DNA of 64,000 nucleotides from CAVROP01 sp050012175 (lineage in GTDB: Bacteria > Acidobacteriota > Terriglobia > UBA7540): NCBI GenBank assembly GCA_050012175.1, contig JBEKHR010000008.1, forward strand, positions 90,023 through 154,022. The letters are read 5' to 3'. The position numbers and the translations under genes are program-made. A model generated the notes under the pieces. The model was not told where the DNA came from and made no database searches. It worked only from the letters and a program-made list of their open reading frames with translations. The first letter of the stretch is position 1. Every line of letters starts with the position of its first letter. Positions 25,601 to 32,658 of the stretch are shown one piece after another.

Positions 25601-27366
25601 ACGTTGTAGTCATGTCTGGAGGCGCCACGGGGATCAGCGCCCACCTGGCCCGCAGTTTGGTGCCCTTCGCGCCTCGCCTGGTCTTTCTTGGCAGGACCCA
25701 AGTAGATCCATGCACCCATCCCCTGGAGCCGCACTCCGAACCTTCGTCTTCTGCATCTGCTCCTGACAAATCCCGAACCCGCGAGATCGCCCAGACCCTG
25801 GCGGATTTGCATGCCTCAGGGATCGAAGCCACGTACTTGGCCTGTGATGTAACCGACCCCGAGGCCGTTCGTGTTGCCCTGGGCGAGGTGGCCGGCCGCT
25901 ATGGCCGGATCGACGGCATCATTCACGGCGCCGGCGTCCTCCGCGACGCTTTCCTCGACCAAATGACCCCCGAGGATTTTTCTCTGGTAACGGACGTTAA
26001 ATTCCTGGGAGCTTGGAATCTATTCTCGGTGGCAGAGGGGGCGGGCTTGAGGTTCTTCGTGGGCCTCTCCTCGGTGGCGGCCATCCAGGGAAATCCCGGC
26101 CAGACCAACTACGCTGCCGCCAACCGCATGATGTCGGCGCTCCTCCGATACCTCCGCCGCAAGAACGGCGCCATCCGCTTCAAGGCGTTGATGCTGCCCC
26201 CGGTCGAGGGGACGGGCATGGCCGAGGACCCGGAGGTCCGGGACTTGCTCAGACGCAGAGGCGTGGCCTACGTCCATGTCCATGAACTTGCCGGCCTGTT
26301 CTGCCGGGAACTCTTCGTCGCCCCGGCCGACGACGATTGGGTCATGTTCATCAGGACCCTGCCCGCCGTGAAAACGGCACCAATCGGTGATATCAGCCAT
26401 CCCGCGCTCAGCGGACAACTGGATGGCGGCCCTATGGCCTTCAGCCCTCGGGACTTCCCCATGATCGATGGCCTCTCTTGCCTGGACCTCCGCAGGGAAC
26501 ACTTGGAGGCCTCCAGATCCTTCTCCAGGCAGAACGATCTGTGGATCGCGGATCACCGGCCACTCAAGTCCCTCGCCCATCCTCTGGTCTCCGCCTCCAT
26601 GATGCTCGAGACCTTCATGGAATCCGCCCGCATCCTCTATCCCCACCTCCAGGTGCGGGGGGTGCGCCAGGTGCGTTTCATGGACATGATCTCCTGTCCT
26701 CCTGAGGTTCCCCGGTCTTCCAGAATCTCCTGCCAACGAGCCGCCGCCGACCCTCGGGAGGTAGTATGCGAGGCCTCCCTATCCGTAAAAGAGATCTCCC
26801 CCACGGGCCGGCTGGCCGACCGCTTCATCCCGCACTGCACGGGCCAAGTGCTCCTCGGTGGCGGGCGTGGAGAACTCGCCGAATGGTTCCAGGATTTTCC
26901 TGTCCGTCCGGATGAACTGTGGACTCAGCCCGTGAATCATGAGAAAGTGCTCAAATGGTACGAAGACCGCACCGGACTCGAGGGCAGGTATCGTGTGCTG
27001 GAGGTCATTGACGGTGCCGGTCCGGGGCTGATACGGGGCCGAACCATTTACCGGGAGACCTGTGATTTCGCGCATCTGCACGCCTCTCGCTACCAATACT
27101 CTCCCTACCTGTTCGAGGCGCTTATGCAGTTGGCCGGCTTCCACATGCTGGCCATAGACCCACAGGATCGCCGCTTGGTGCTGCCCACAGAGATCGGCGA
27201 GATGCAGTTTTTGCGCCAATGCCGGCCGGGCGAAGAGATAACCCTGGAGGCCCGCCTGCGGGTCCAGGACGAGGAATCTCTCGCCTGGGACGCCAGGGGA
27301 ATTGACGATCAAGGCCGCACTATAATGCAGGTTCGTACGATGCGCATGCACTGGGTTTCGGCATGA
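19663..27366 (+). CDS. Type I fatty acid/polyketide synthase, NMO-NMO-KS-AT-ACP-KR-DH
   Basis: A 2567-residue multidomain synthase. Residues 1-330 and 340-640 both resemble nitronate-monooxygenase/PfaD-type flavin barrels; the first has CIVLKGCEAAGFVSGE and IWGGVSTPEAAAAFL, the second FIQGAMSSITDIPEFA, GYEAGGHVG and ILAGGIFN. The KS (about 720-1150) has Cys924 in SAACATS, His1065 in ECHGTST and His1101 in IGHTLGSSG. The AT (1275-1580) has FPGQG and Ser1364 in GHSLGE. The ACP (1650-1700) has the likely pantetheine Ser1676. The KR (1975-2250) has a GGATGIS loop and Tyr2150. The DH hot-dog region (2280-2567) has His2298 in ADHRPL. KR, DH and a flavin enoyl reductase together could make fully or partly reduced chains iteratively. 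GGAGG precedes the ATG. It ends overlapping the PPTase by four bases. Confidence 0.85.
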   Translation: MLAEEQVPIIAFVWRPGEISAPVSEMAQRTGSRAIFDFSTMGAEALHSFLRTADPAGHVSDIRISTSALMNPSVGQLLKETGARNLWVECQSQFFAGDPSAFQRRLRTLSEDYRCFPIVGDVPLLAAMVKDGSGIGCIVLKGCEAAGFVSGETTLVLYSVAKEMLHAYAKSLDVLIWGGVSTPEAAAAFLSTGAAGIVFESVHWLTDLVVMDDRQRQQLARLRMDSTALVGLDLQVPCRLFNKGNSLAFKKIQAFEDSLCASEITDESRRAFVGQVQASALHPLDSHFTQSEVIPLGVEAAFAASFAERFGTGTEKAVKAFMGEMLNLCGTAEAKKYCFLNSAVAREMGIKYPFIQGAMSSITDIPEFASEIADAGGLPTIALGLMDAQARDRRLGRLPEIMGGRPYAVNVVSLAENLFRETHLDWIKQHRPPFVWIAGGDLSPIRELLQCGIGVVYIAPDEALLKLALEAGVRYVVCEGYEAGGHVGQHSTLTLAQMVLDLKRRQPSLFQDCRVILAGGIFNRETAFMAGLLGADAIQMGTAYLATQEIVETGALAALYQRMIVESPPGGTVVSGQSTGLRVRSLRTPRVTAILALEREFAAGHQDEQSFREKMEEMTAGSLFAAARGVDRRSGRPLDEQACLERGQFMSGSCAGLINKVQKLESFHRELAEGPLLLHQPFATSTAKTAAPSPDAPLPAETPTPGVGRRPKGVARLRDDRDRVAITGMSVLNALGKSPEEVWEASLAMKSGVTLVPSSRWNHDRFYDPRPRVTDKTYCQVGAFVDFHVSRNELEIPPQDFRTMTSATRITMWLAQRAIRASGILESGIPRERIAVLISQNSGEAAGTLTDMIIREYVHEILSAIKRAIPLTPDQESAIEREVKSGRIAPDDTTLLGRLNCTAPGFICNRYGFMGPSYSVSAACATSLVALYSALQMIRNGIIDAAIVGGGEDNLTHLHFLEFSALGALYGLSGRPRPPHEASCPFDAERDGMVLGEGGGMIVIERESLARDRGAPVHAVITGMGASNDHLGMVEPSSVTQEIAMRASFRGLPYGPEAVDLVECHGTSTRQGDAEEVRTLRAVYDHSKTTVITSLKSQIGHTLGSSGLNDLIRGVMAMKAGVFPPTLNYRHPDPEIDLEGSGFRVASEPFDWQRRAGLPRRLQVNAFGFGGSNYVVQVEQALDGEDTILVSTGREARLAAETADGFAALQGVSFFRTEMAGRIFRMAVVAPSAEEALTVIERSASLAEAAVASSKAARSLALRGLFLSPEDPPVPPLALVFPGQGAHYAGMGQALYESFPIIKEWMDRAAAAADFDLLHLLFHDREENLQKTRWQQPALFTVEYAMARYLISLGIHPVAMAGHSLGELTALCLAGVYSPEDGFGIVNKRALCMDKAAAGHLDPGTMAATDAPMDLLRKMLHGRKDVHIGNINAPNQVVLSGHTEAIKNLGQDLKHLSYRFTLLRVSMAFHSPIMRVIHDELEAYVASIPFHSPQVPVISNTTMAPYPSDPGEIRRILMAHLESTVHWMNNVQTLWNGYGVRLFVEVGPGDILSNLIADTLHEPLCLQTCLPTAESHTYQTALAQLFVHGHLQVRGEPRFVSLPAFRKAPESHRHAPAGERSPRPLDRPPAAPALAEEPERQDHLEAIIRIIMDATGFNRDEIQLDMDLRRDLSIRSSRLPVIMDAAERHFGITIELEDFIHVRTVRDIGQRISAIVARQEGVGERPAAKAADPGAAPAGIPEPSADEARLKRLVFNLAPVEPTASMPLELSPGEGVLLLSPDQDDALAKSAGDLLRQDYGIDTFPLPFMPEHLGPGEEGHDILTAAGVTTISERISGLASLAGLVITLPQDGLERLAGMADVSRLLTGLFQLLKSFLQSPTRKFVVLIHAREDTDTLGRLLTEGLLGLFLSAAQEHPAVQFRTLEIDQDADLPLALRAALDKGCAAVELIHREGKFFTSQGHLAPSVFGDPPSLKLNPGDVVVMSGGATGISAHLARSLVPFAPRLVFLGRTQVDPCTHPLEPHSEPSSSASAPDKSRTREIAQTLADLHASGIEATYLACDVTDPEAVRVALGEVAGRYGRIDGIIHGAGVLRDAFLDQMTPEDFSLVTDVKFLGAWNLFSVAEGAGLRFFVGLSSVAAIQGNPGQTNYAAANRMMSALLRYLRRKNGAIRFKALMLPPVEGTGMAEDPEVRDLLRRRGVAYVHVHELAGLFCRELFVAPADDDWVMFIRTLPAVKTAPIGDISHPALSGQLDGGPMAFSPRDFPMIDGLSCLDLRREHLEASRSFSRQNDLWIADHRPLKSLAHPLVSASMMLETFMESARILYPHLQVRGVRQVRFMDMISCPPEVPRSSRISCQRAAADPREVVCEASLSVKEISPTGRLADRFIPHCTGQVLLGGGRGELAEWFQDFPVRPDELWTQPVNHEKVLKWYEDRTGLEGRYRVLEVIDGAGPGLIRGRTIYRETCDFAHLHASRYQYSPYLFEALMQLAGFHMLAIDPQDRRLVLPTEIGEMQFLRQCRPGEEITLEARLRVQDEESLAWDARGIDDQGRTIMQVRTMRMHWVSA

Positions 27367-28238
27367 CGCGGTTCGAACAGATGGGGGCAGCCGTGGCACA
27401 GGATCGCCAGGAAGTAATCGTTCAGGCCGTGTGTCTCGTTCCTTGCGGGGGCGTCGTCTTCTATGCCTCCGTGCCAGGGAACTCCGCAACCTCCACCGGG
27501 TGCGCGGCCAGTCGGACGGAAAACCGCCGCCAGCTCGTCACCATCCTCTGGGAATACCTGCGGGCGAAGGAAAGTCCCCTTTGGAAACGCTCCCCTTTCT
27601 CCAACAGAGCGGCACTCCCGATTCAGATAGTCCACGATACGCTGGGCCGGCCCCATCTCCTGTTGGGAGAACGCCGGGGCCCGGCCATCTCCTTCAGCAC
27701 GGCGGGCGAAGAAGTCTGGGCCGCCCTCTGTGGCGACGAGTCGGATATCGGCATCGATGTGGCCGGGAGCGCCGAATTCCAGGAAGGCTACCCCGTGCAC
27801 CGGGTCTTCCACGTACAAGAGCTTCACCAGGCATTGGAGTTGGCGGGCGGAGACTTGGCCAGGGCCGCGGCGCTGCTCTGGTCTATCAAGGAAGCCGTCG
27901 CCAAGGCCCTGGGCTGCGCCTTTCATCTCGTGGACCCGCGGGACATCCATGTCTGTCCATCGGCAGTAGAGGATGGCGGACCTGCCTTTTCCGTGCGCTT
28001 ATCGGGGAAAGCTCTGGTGCGCTTCCCCATGGCCGACCGCCGGCCCATCGCGGTACGTTCGCTTCCCCAGGCCGAGACGTGGCTTTCCATCGCCGCCTTG
28101 AATTGGCCGCGCATATGTGCAAAATACTCAGCCGAGTTGTTAGTAGAGCCAATGCCAGAACTTGGAGGTCTTATGGTTGACACGCGATTGAAGATATCCG
28201 ATGCCGCCTTTTTTTTGGACGAGCTCAACATCAGGTGA
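27363..28238 (+). CDS. 4'-phosphopantetheinyl transferase
   Basis: A 291-residue Sfp-type phosphopantetheinyl transferase. The two family signatures are present: IGIDVAG (about residue 130, Mg-binding Asp) and WSIKEAVAKALG (about 180, Mg-binding Glu and Lys). It would transfer phosphopantetheine from CoA to carrier-domain serines, here those of the adjacent synthase and of the ligase/oxoamine synthase fusion. The start codon overlaps the synthase stop (ATGA), so the two are translationally coupled. The last 40 or so residues extend beyond the usual domain and run to within four bases of a transposase remnant, so the C terminus may have been altered by that event. Confidence 0.85.
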   Translation: MTRFEQMGAAVAQDRQEVIVQAVCLVPCGGVVFYASVPGNSATSTGCAASRTENRRQLVTILWEYLRAKESPLWKRSPFSNRAALPIQIVHDTLGRPHLLLGERRGPAISFSTAGEEVWAALCGDESDIGIDVAGSAEFQEGYPVHRVFHVQELHQALELAGGDLARAAALLWSIKEAVAKALGCAFHLVDPRDIHVCPSAVEDGGPAFSVRLSGKALVRFPMADRRPIAVRSLPQAETWLSIAALNWPRICAKYSAELLVEPMPELGGLMVDTRLKISDAAFFLDELNIR

Positions 28239-28241
28239 GAT

Positions 28242-28495
28242 ATGAACCTTGTCCTTCAACCCTGGCAACTGCTGCTTTTCATCCTGGCAGGCTGGATCAA
28301 CCGCCAACAGCAAAATATCATCGAGTACCTGCTAATAGAGAACCAAGCGCTCAAGCATAAGCTCGGCAAGAAACGGATTCTGCTTAACGATGACCAGCGG
28401 CGTCGCTTGGCCGTCAAAGGAAAAGTACTGGGTCGGAAGGCCCTTAAGGAAATCGAAACCATAGTTACGCCCGACACCGTTTTGCGTTGGCATCG
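28242..28495 (+). pseudogene. N-terminal remnant of an integrase-type transposase
   Basis: The reading MNLVLQPWQLLLFILAGWI, then ENQALKHKLGKKRILLNDDQ and TIVTPDTVLRWHR, is the start of a DDE integrase-type transposase family common in Acidobacteriota and Planctomycetota. It is cut off right after the WHR motif, where the sequence becomes the reverse complement of a HlyD-type gene. About 85 of more than 300 residues remain. It is a different transposase from the remnant at 10432. It marks an old insertion or deletion boundary at the end of the lipid cluster. Confidence 0.7.
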
Positions 28496-29590
28496 CGTCT
28501 GCCCCACTTTAACATTGCCGATTTGGCCTTCCGGCACAAACCCGCGCAGATACACCTTGCTCAAATCCAAGAGTGTGATAATTGCGGTTCCCGCGGTCAC
28601 CACTTCGCCTGGCTCCGCCGCACGCGTCATCACCGTTCCGGAAAAAGGCGCCTTCACGGTCAGCTCCTGGCGGTTTTCTTCCGCTTCTGCAAGTTCGTCG
28701 CGAGCCTGTTGCGTTTGTGCGGTTGCACTCGCGACTTCGGTCTCCTGCTCTTCAATTTGTCTTCGAACCAAGGCAACCTGCGGTTCGCGAATACCAGGGT
28801 TTGACAGACTTGCCTCTGCTGTGGTCAGTGCGCCTTGTGCCGCCTCAACACGGCGCTTCGAAGCAGCGACTACCGCGGCCTGCTGATCGGCCGTGGCCGC
28901 GGCCTGCAGTCCCTGGCGCTCCGACACCGCTCCGGATTTCGCGAGGCGCGTATAGGCGTCCTTATCGAACGCGGCAAGCTGATAAGCCGCCTGCTGCTGC
29001 GCCAATTCGGATTGCGCCGTTGCCAGATTGGCCTGCGCTTGCCCCATATGCCCTTCTGTATCGAACTTCGACTGGCCCACTTGCAATCGACTTTGCTCCA
29101 ATTGCTCCCGAAGGACGGCGATCTGCTCTTCTGCGGCATCAGCCTTTGCTTCTTCTTCCCGAAGAGTTGCACGAGCCTGGTCCTCACGCGCCCGGATCTG
29201 CGCGTCGTCGAGAATGGCTATCGTGTCTCCGGCATTGACGCTGTCACCCTCACGCACGCGAACCTCAAGAAAGCGTCCGGTGGTTTTGGAAGCAATGGCG
29301 GAGTCATCGCCTTCGATCCGGCCACTCACCACAACAATGCTGTCCGGGATAGCGGGTACAGCGAAAAAGACTTTCCAAATAAGAATCGCCGCCGCAATGA
29401 GGACCACGCCAGATACGATCATCACGATTCGGTGTCGTCGCGCCCAGCTAGGTTTCGCAGCCGGCTTTGCAACATCGGGTGCGCCCGGCTTGGCAACGTC
29501 GGGTGCGCCTGGCTTCGCAATATCGGCTGCGACTGCCTGCTTTTTCTGGTCGGCATGTTCGGGCGCGCTCTGAAGTGTGGCTGTCGTCAT
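28496..29590 (-). pseudogene. Truncated HlyD/EmrA-type membrane fusion protein
   Basis: From the ATG at 29590 this reads as a periplasmic adaptor of an efflux or secretion system. It has a short Ala/Pro-rich N terminus with a repeated AKPGAPDV phrase, one membrane helix (about 55-75), a first lipoyl half (GRFLEVRVREGDSVNAGDT), a long alpha-helical coiled coil (about 120-300) and the second lipoyl half (VKAPFSGTVMTRAAEPGEVV). The beta-barrel region starts (VYLRGFVPEGQIGNVKVGQ) and is then cut near 28496 by the transposase remnant. The open frame continues to 28256, but those residues are only the antisense of the transposase. About 365 genuine residues remain and no inner-membrane pump gene is nearby. 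Confidence 0.75.
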
Positions 29591-30105
29591 TTAATTACCC
29601 TCGGCTCTTTTTTGGGGGTCTGATCGTTCTATGCTTCGAACGTAACTCTCGGAAATACGAATTTGAGCTGTTATCGAAGTGCCGGTGTGGACTGCGCCAG
29701 CTCTTGGGGCGGAATTCGAAAATGCCAGTCCGCCAAATCTCCCCCGCAGACGCCCCGAAGTCGAGTTCGATTGACAGCCGATAAGTCAGCTACAAATAAG
29801 CAGGCCCCACGCCATAGCCGAACGGTAGCGATTATGATTGTCAATTGGCAGCATGCTCATGTGTGTATCAAATTGCTCAGCTCGCAGGAGGGAAGAGCCC
29901 CGACTTAATGCGGTCATCGGATGTCTGGGTGGGTTAGACCTTTTCCGCCCCAATCGTCGCCCACTCGGAGGTTACTTTCCGGCAGGTCGCGGAAGAAATT
30001 GTTGGCTTGTTTCACTGCAAGTTGCGGCTACGCGAATAGTTCCAGCCCTGTAGGGGATTCGTCCTGGGAAGTCGCCTCTTCGCCACTTTCGTTGAGACTC
30101 AATGC
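29591..30105. other. Gap without recognisable genes between HlyD remnant and integrase
   Basis: About 500 bases between the HlyD start and the recombinase stop. Short open stretches occur but none has family-like sequence or a good ribosome binding site. I see no tRNA-like fold and no clear inverted repeat. It presumably holds the promoter of the HlyD-type gene. Confidence 0.5.
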
Positions 30106-31071
30106 TCATCCGCCAATGCGTTCTTCCTCGGGTTCAATTCCGATGCAGTCGTTCACTGCGTTCTTCAACCTCTGTCTGCACCCAAGGTACTGTTCCGTCG
30201 TCTGTACGCTCACATGGCCGAGCAAAAACTGGATCTGTTCAAGCTCCCCGCCCGCGACGTGACAGAGCCGGGCACACGTGCGGCGAAGATCATGAGGCGC
30301 CAGCTTAACAATTCCTGCTTTGGCTGCGCATTCCCTCACCACAGACCAGACGACCTTTTCAGTAACTCCTGTCCCCCATACGAATCCGCTCTTATTCACA
30401 CAGCGAAAGACTCGCCCACTGGATATGCTGGCGGCCTCCATCCATACGTCCAGGGCAGCTTTGACCCAATTCGGCATGGGGACTGTTCGAATATGTCCTC
30501 CTTTGCCTATCAGGTCGACAATGGCCCAGTGATCCTCCCTTCTTTGCAGATGCTCGACCGTAAGATGTGCCAACTCCGATCGGCGAAGGCCGCAGCCGAG
30601 ACAGACCGCGAGGATGCCTCGGCTGCGCTTGCCACGGACCGTTTGGACGTCGGCAGAGCCCAGCAGCGCTTTGGCCTGATCAGAACTGAGCCAATTGCCC
30701 AGCCGGACACCTAGTTTCTTTGCCCCCTTCACGCGGCGAATGCCAGCCGCCAACTCGGGGCTAAGCAGGCCGGTATCGGCGGCCTCATAGGCCAGTTTTC
30801 TCACGGCAGCTAGTCGCAGGTTAATCGTGGACGAAGCCAAGCGACGGGCTTCCGGCTGTAGCCTGTAACGTAGGACGACGGTCTTATTGAAGGCCAGTCT
30901 GGGCTCGGAACAGTACCAAGCGATGAAATCGTCAATTGCGAATCGGTATGAGCGTTGAGAATCGGGCGAGCTTAGGGTATTGAGGACAGTTACCTTGGCA
31001 TGGTCCAAATCGGGAAGGCGAAGGATTCGTTTTGGGCGGGCCACCTTCTTTTTTGGGCTTTTACTCTTCAT
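30106..31071 (-). CDS. Tyrosine recombinase/integrase
   Basis: A 321-residue site-specific recombinase. An N-terminal SAM-like core-binding domain (about 30-115: SPDSQRSYRFAIDDFIAWY) is followed by the catalytic domain. The active-site residues are visible: Arg in CGLRRSELAHL, His-x-x-Arg in HDLRRTCARLCH, His in LLGHVSVQTT and the nucleophile Tyr in TEQYLG. The ATG at 31071 is preferred because AAGGAG lies about ten bases upstream; the frame is open to 31167. The gene seems intact. It lies 112 bases from an 83-bp repeat whose partner is 22 kb away, the expected place for an integrase next to an attachment site. Confidence 0.9.
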   Translation of the reverse strand: MKSKSPKKKVARPKRILRLPDLDHAKVTVLNTLSSPDSQRSYRFAIDDFIAWYCSEPRLAFNKTVVLRYRLQPEARRLASSTINLRLAAVRKLAYEAADTGLLSPELAAGIRRVKGAKKLGVRLGNWLSSDQAKALLGSADVQTVRGKRSRGILAVCLGCGLRRSELAHLTVEHLQRREDHWAIVDLIGKGGHIRTVPMPNWVKAALDVWMEAASISSGRVFRCVNKSGFVWGTGVTEKVVWSVVRECAAKAGIVKLAPHDLRRTCARLCHVAGGELEQIQFLLGHVSVQTTEQYLGCRQRLKNAVNDCIGIEPEEERIGG

Positions 31072-31183
31072 GGCTAGCGGTCTCCTTATCCGCTGGCCCA
31101 TGATGAGCTGGATGGAACGGCACATGACAACCAGGGCATGAGGCGGAATCTGGCCGAACAGGCGCAATCATCCGTAATCACAT

Positions 31184-31266
31184 GGCGACTACTCATTTCT
31201 GATGCCAAGCCGACGGGAGTCTCGTCCGCTTTCAACGCGCACTCGTCCCATTTTCAGGGAAGGGCG
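31184..31266 (+). repeat. 83-bp repeat R', right boundary of the putative island
   Basis: Direct-repeat partner of 9168-9250, with about 70 of 83 positions identical by hand alignment. It begins GGCGACTACTCATTTCTGA and ends GGGAAGGGCG. It lies upstream of the integrase gene start and before the Crp fragment. Bases 31267-31478 show no gene. Confidence 0.6.
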
Positions 31267-31478
31267 TGAGAACTAAGGCGATGGCGCGGCGGACACAGGC
31301 GTGTGGGTGTATGGGGGGGTGTAACCCGCACCCGCCGGATCTGCCGGCAAGCCGCTACTCACAATCCCGTAATCTGGATCTTGTCTCGCGCCCGGTTTTC
31401 TGCGGGAGGACAGGTTGGCAGAGGGTATCTGAACCGCAAGCATCTTTTCGTCGTGCAAGCAGAGTGGGACAAGAGGTT

Positions 31479-31746
31479 CTATCTTGAGCGCACGGGAGCC
31501 ATAGCCTCGCGAAATTCTTTGGGGTGGGGGATGGTAATGGTTCCGCCGCTCACACGAATTACTCCCCGTTGCTTCCAATCGCTGAGGATGCGGCTAACGC
31601 TTTCGCGGGAGGCGCCAATGTTGCGAGCGATTTCCTCATGGGTCATGTGCACTGTGATGCGCAGACCGTCAGCAGTAGCCTGGCCGTGCTTGCCGGCCCA
31701 TTCGAAAAGGAACTGGGTGAGTTTGGCGTGCGTATCCGGGGCCAGC
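31479..31746 (-). pseudogene. C-terminal DNA-binding fragment of a Crp/Fnr regulator
   Basis: About 89 residues that match the helix-turn-helix end of Crp/Fnr proteins: LTQFLFEWAGKHGQ, VHMTHEEIARNIGASRESVSRILSDW (recognition helix region), then GVIRVSGGTITI. The whole nucleotide- or ligand-binding domain is missing. The coding trace stops within three bases of the point (31749) where the second copy of the cytochrome-b module begins, so the regulator was cut by that rearrangement. Confidence 0.75.
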
Positions 31747-31748
31747 GC

Positions 31749-32417
31749 CAGCATGCGCTGCTGCTGATCAGCTTCATGACGTTAGTGATTACGGGCTTCA
31801 TGTTGAAGTTCCCGGAAAGCTTCTGGGCGGCGCCGCTGGTGAGGTGGGAGAGGGGCTTGCCGATACGCGGCCTCGTGCATCGTATCGCGGGGGTAGTGCT
31901 GATCGGCGCGGGCTTCTATCACCTTCTCTATCTCGTCTTCACTCCGGAGGGGCGGCGAAACCTGCGTGCCATTTTGCCCAAGGTCCGAGATGTGCGCGAG
32001 GCGGTCCAGACCGTGGGCTATAACTTGGGGTACCGCCGGGAGGCTCCGCTTTACTTCAAATTCAATTACGCGGAGAAGCTCGAGTACTGAGCGCTGGTCT
32101 GGGGGACCGTGGTCATGGCGGTCACGGGCATTTTGCTTTGGGCGCACAACTTCGTGCTTGAATACCTCTCCAAGGTCTGGCTCGACATCGCCACGGCCGT
32201 CCACTACTACGAGGCCATTCTGGCCACTCTCGCCATTGTCATCTGGCACTTCTACGCCGTCATCTTTGATCCGGACGTTTACCCCTTGAAGTGGACCTTC
32301 GTGGGCGGCCGCGCGCCTGAACACGAGGTGAGAGAAGAAGAGGAAGAAGCCGCGCCCCAAGCTGCTCCGGAGCCAAAGGCCGCGAGCAAGAACCCGCCTT
32401 CACACACGGCGCCGTAG
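31749..32417 (+). pseudogene. Broken second copy of the cytochrome-b module
   Basis: This is a direct duplicate of the last third of the 13-haem cytochrome gene (8283-8951). The membrane helices HALLLISFMTLVITGFML, HRIAGVVLIGAGFYHLLYL and HYYEAILATLAIVIWHFY are almost unchanged. The haem-c part is missing, there is no start codon, and codon TGG has become a stop TGA at 32088-32090 (KLEYW to KLEY stop). The 3' hairpin GGCCAATCCCG is also copied with a changed loop. Homology continues in the flank to about 32562. Confidence 0.85.
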
Positions 32418-32658
32418 GGCCAATCCCGCCGTGCGGGATTGGCCAGGGCCAGGGCAGGCCCCCATAAGCGTTAACCTAAGGGAAAAGTGCTTCCGAGTTC
32501 GCCGTCGCCCGGCCAGAGCTTCGGATTGCCCCTGCGGATTCGTTGATAAACACAAGGCGACCACGGAGGACAGATCTGCCAACCGTGCGGCAACTCGCTG
32601 TTTCCAGGTCCTCTTCTCCGATCGTGTGGACGGTTGGACGCCAGAGAGGCGACCTGCG

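Noticed and set aside
19663..27366. Omega-3 PUFA synthase (PfaA type)
   Set aside because: There is only one ACP and one AT, with no array of carrier domains and no PfaB or PfaC genes. The reductase-like barrels are fused at the N terminus. Neighbours point to an amino-lipid.
12436..28238. Olefin (OleABCD) or heterocyst-glycolipid cluster
   Set aside because: No OleA thiolase or OleC-type pair is present, and the oxoamine synthase and GNAT genes are not part of those pathways.
28256..28495. C-terminal 80 residues of the HlyD open frame
   Set aside because: They are the reverse complement of a transposase remnant, so the genuine HlyD sequence ends near 28496.
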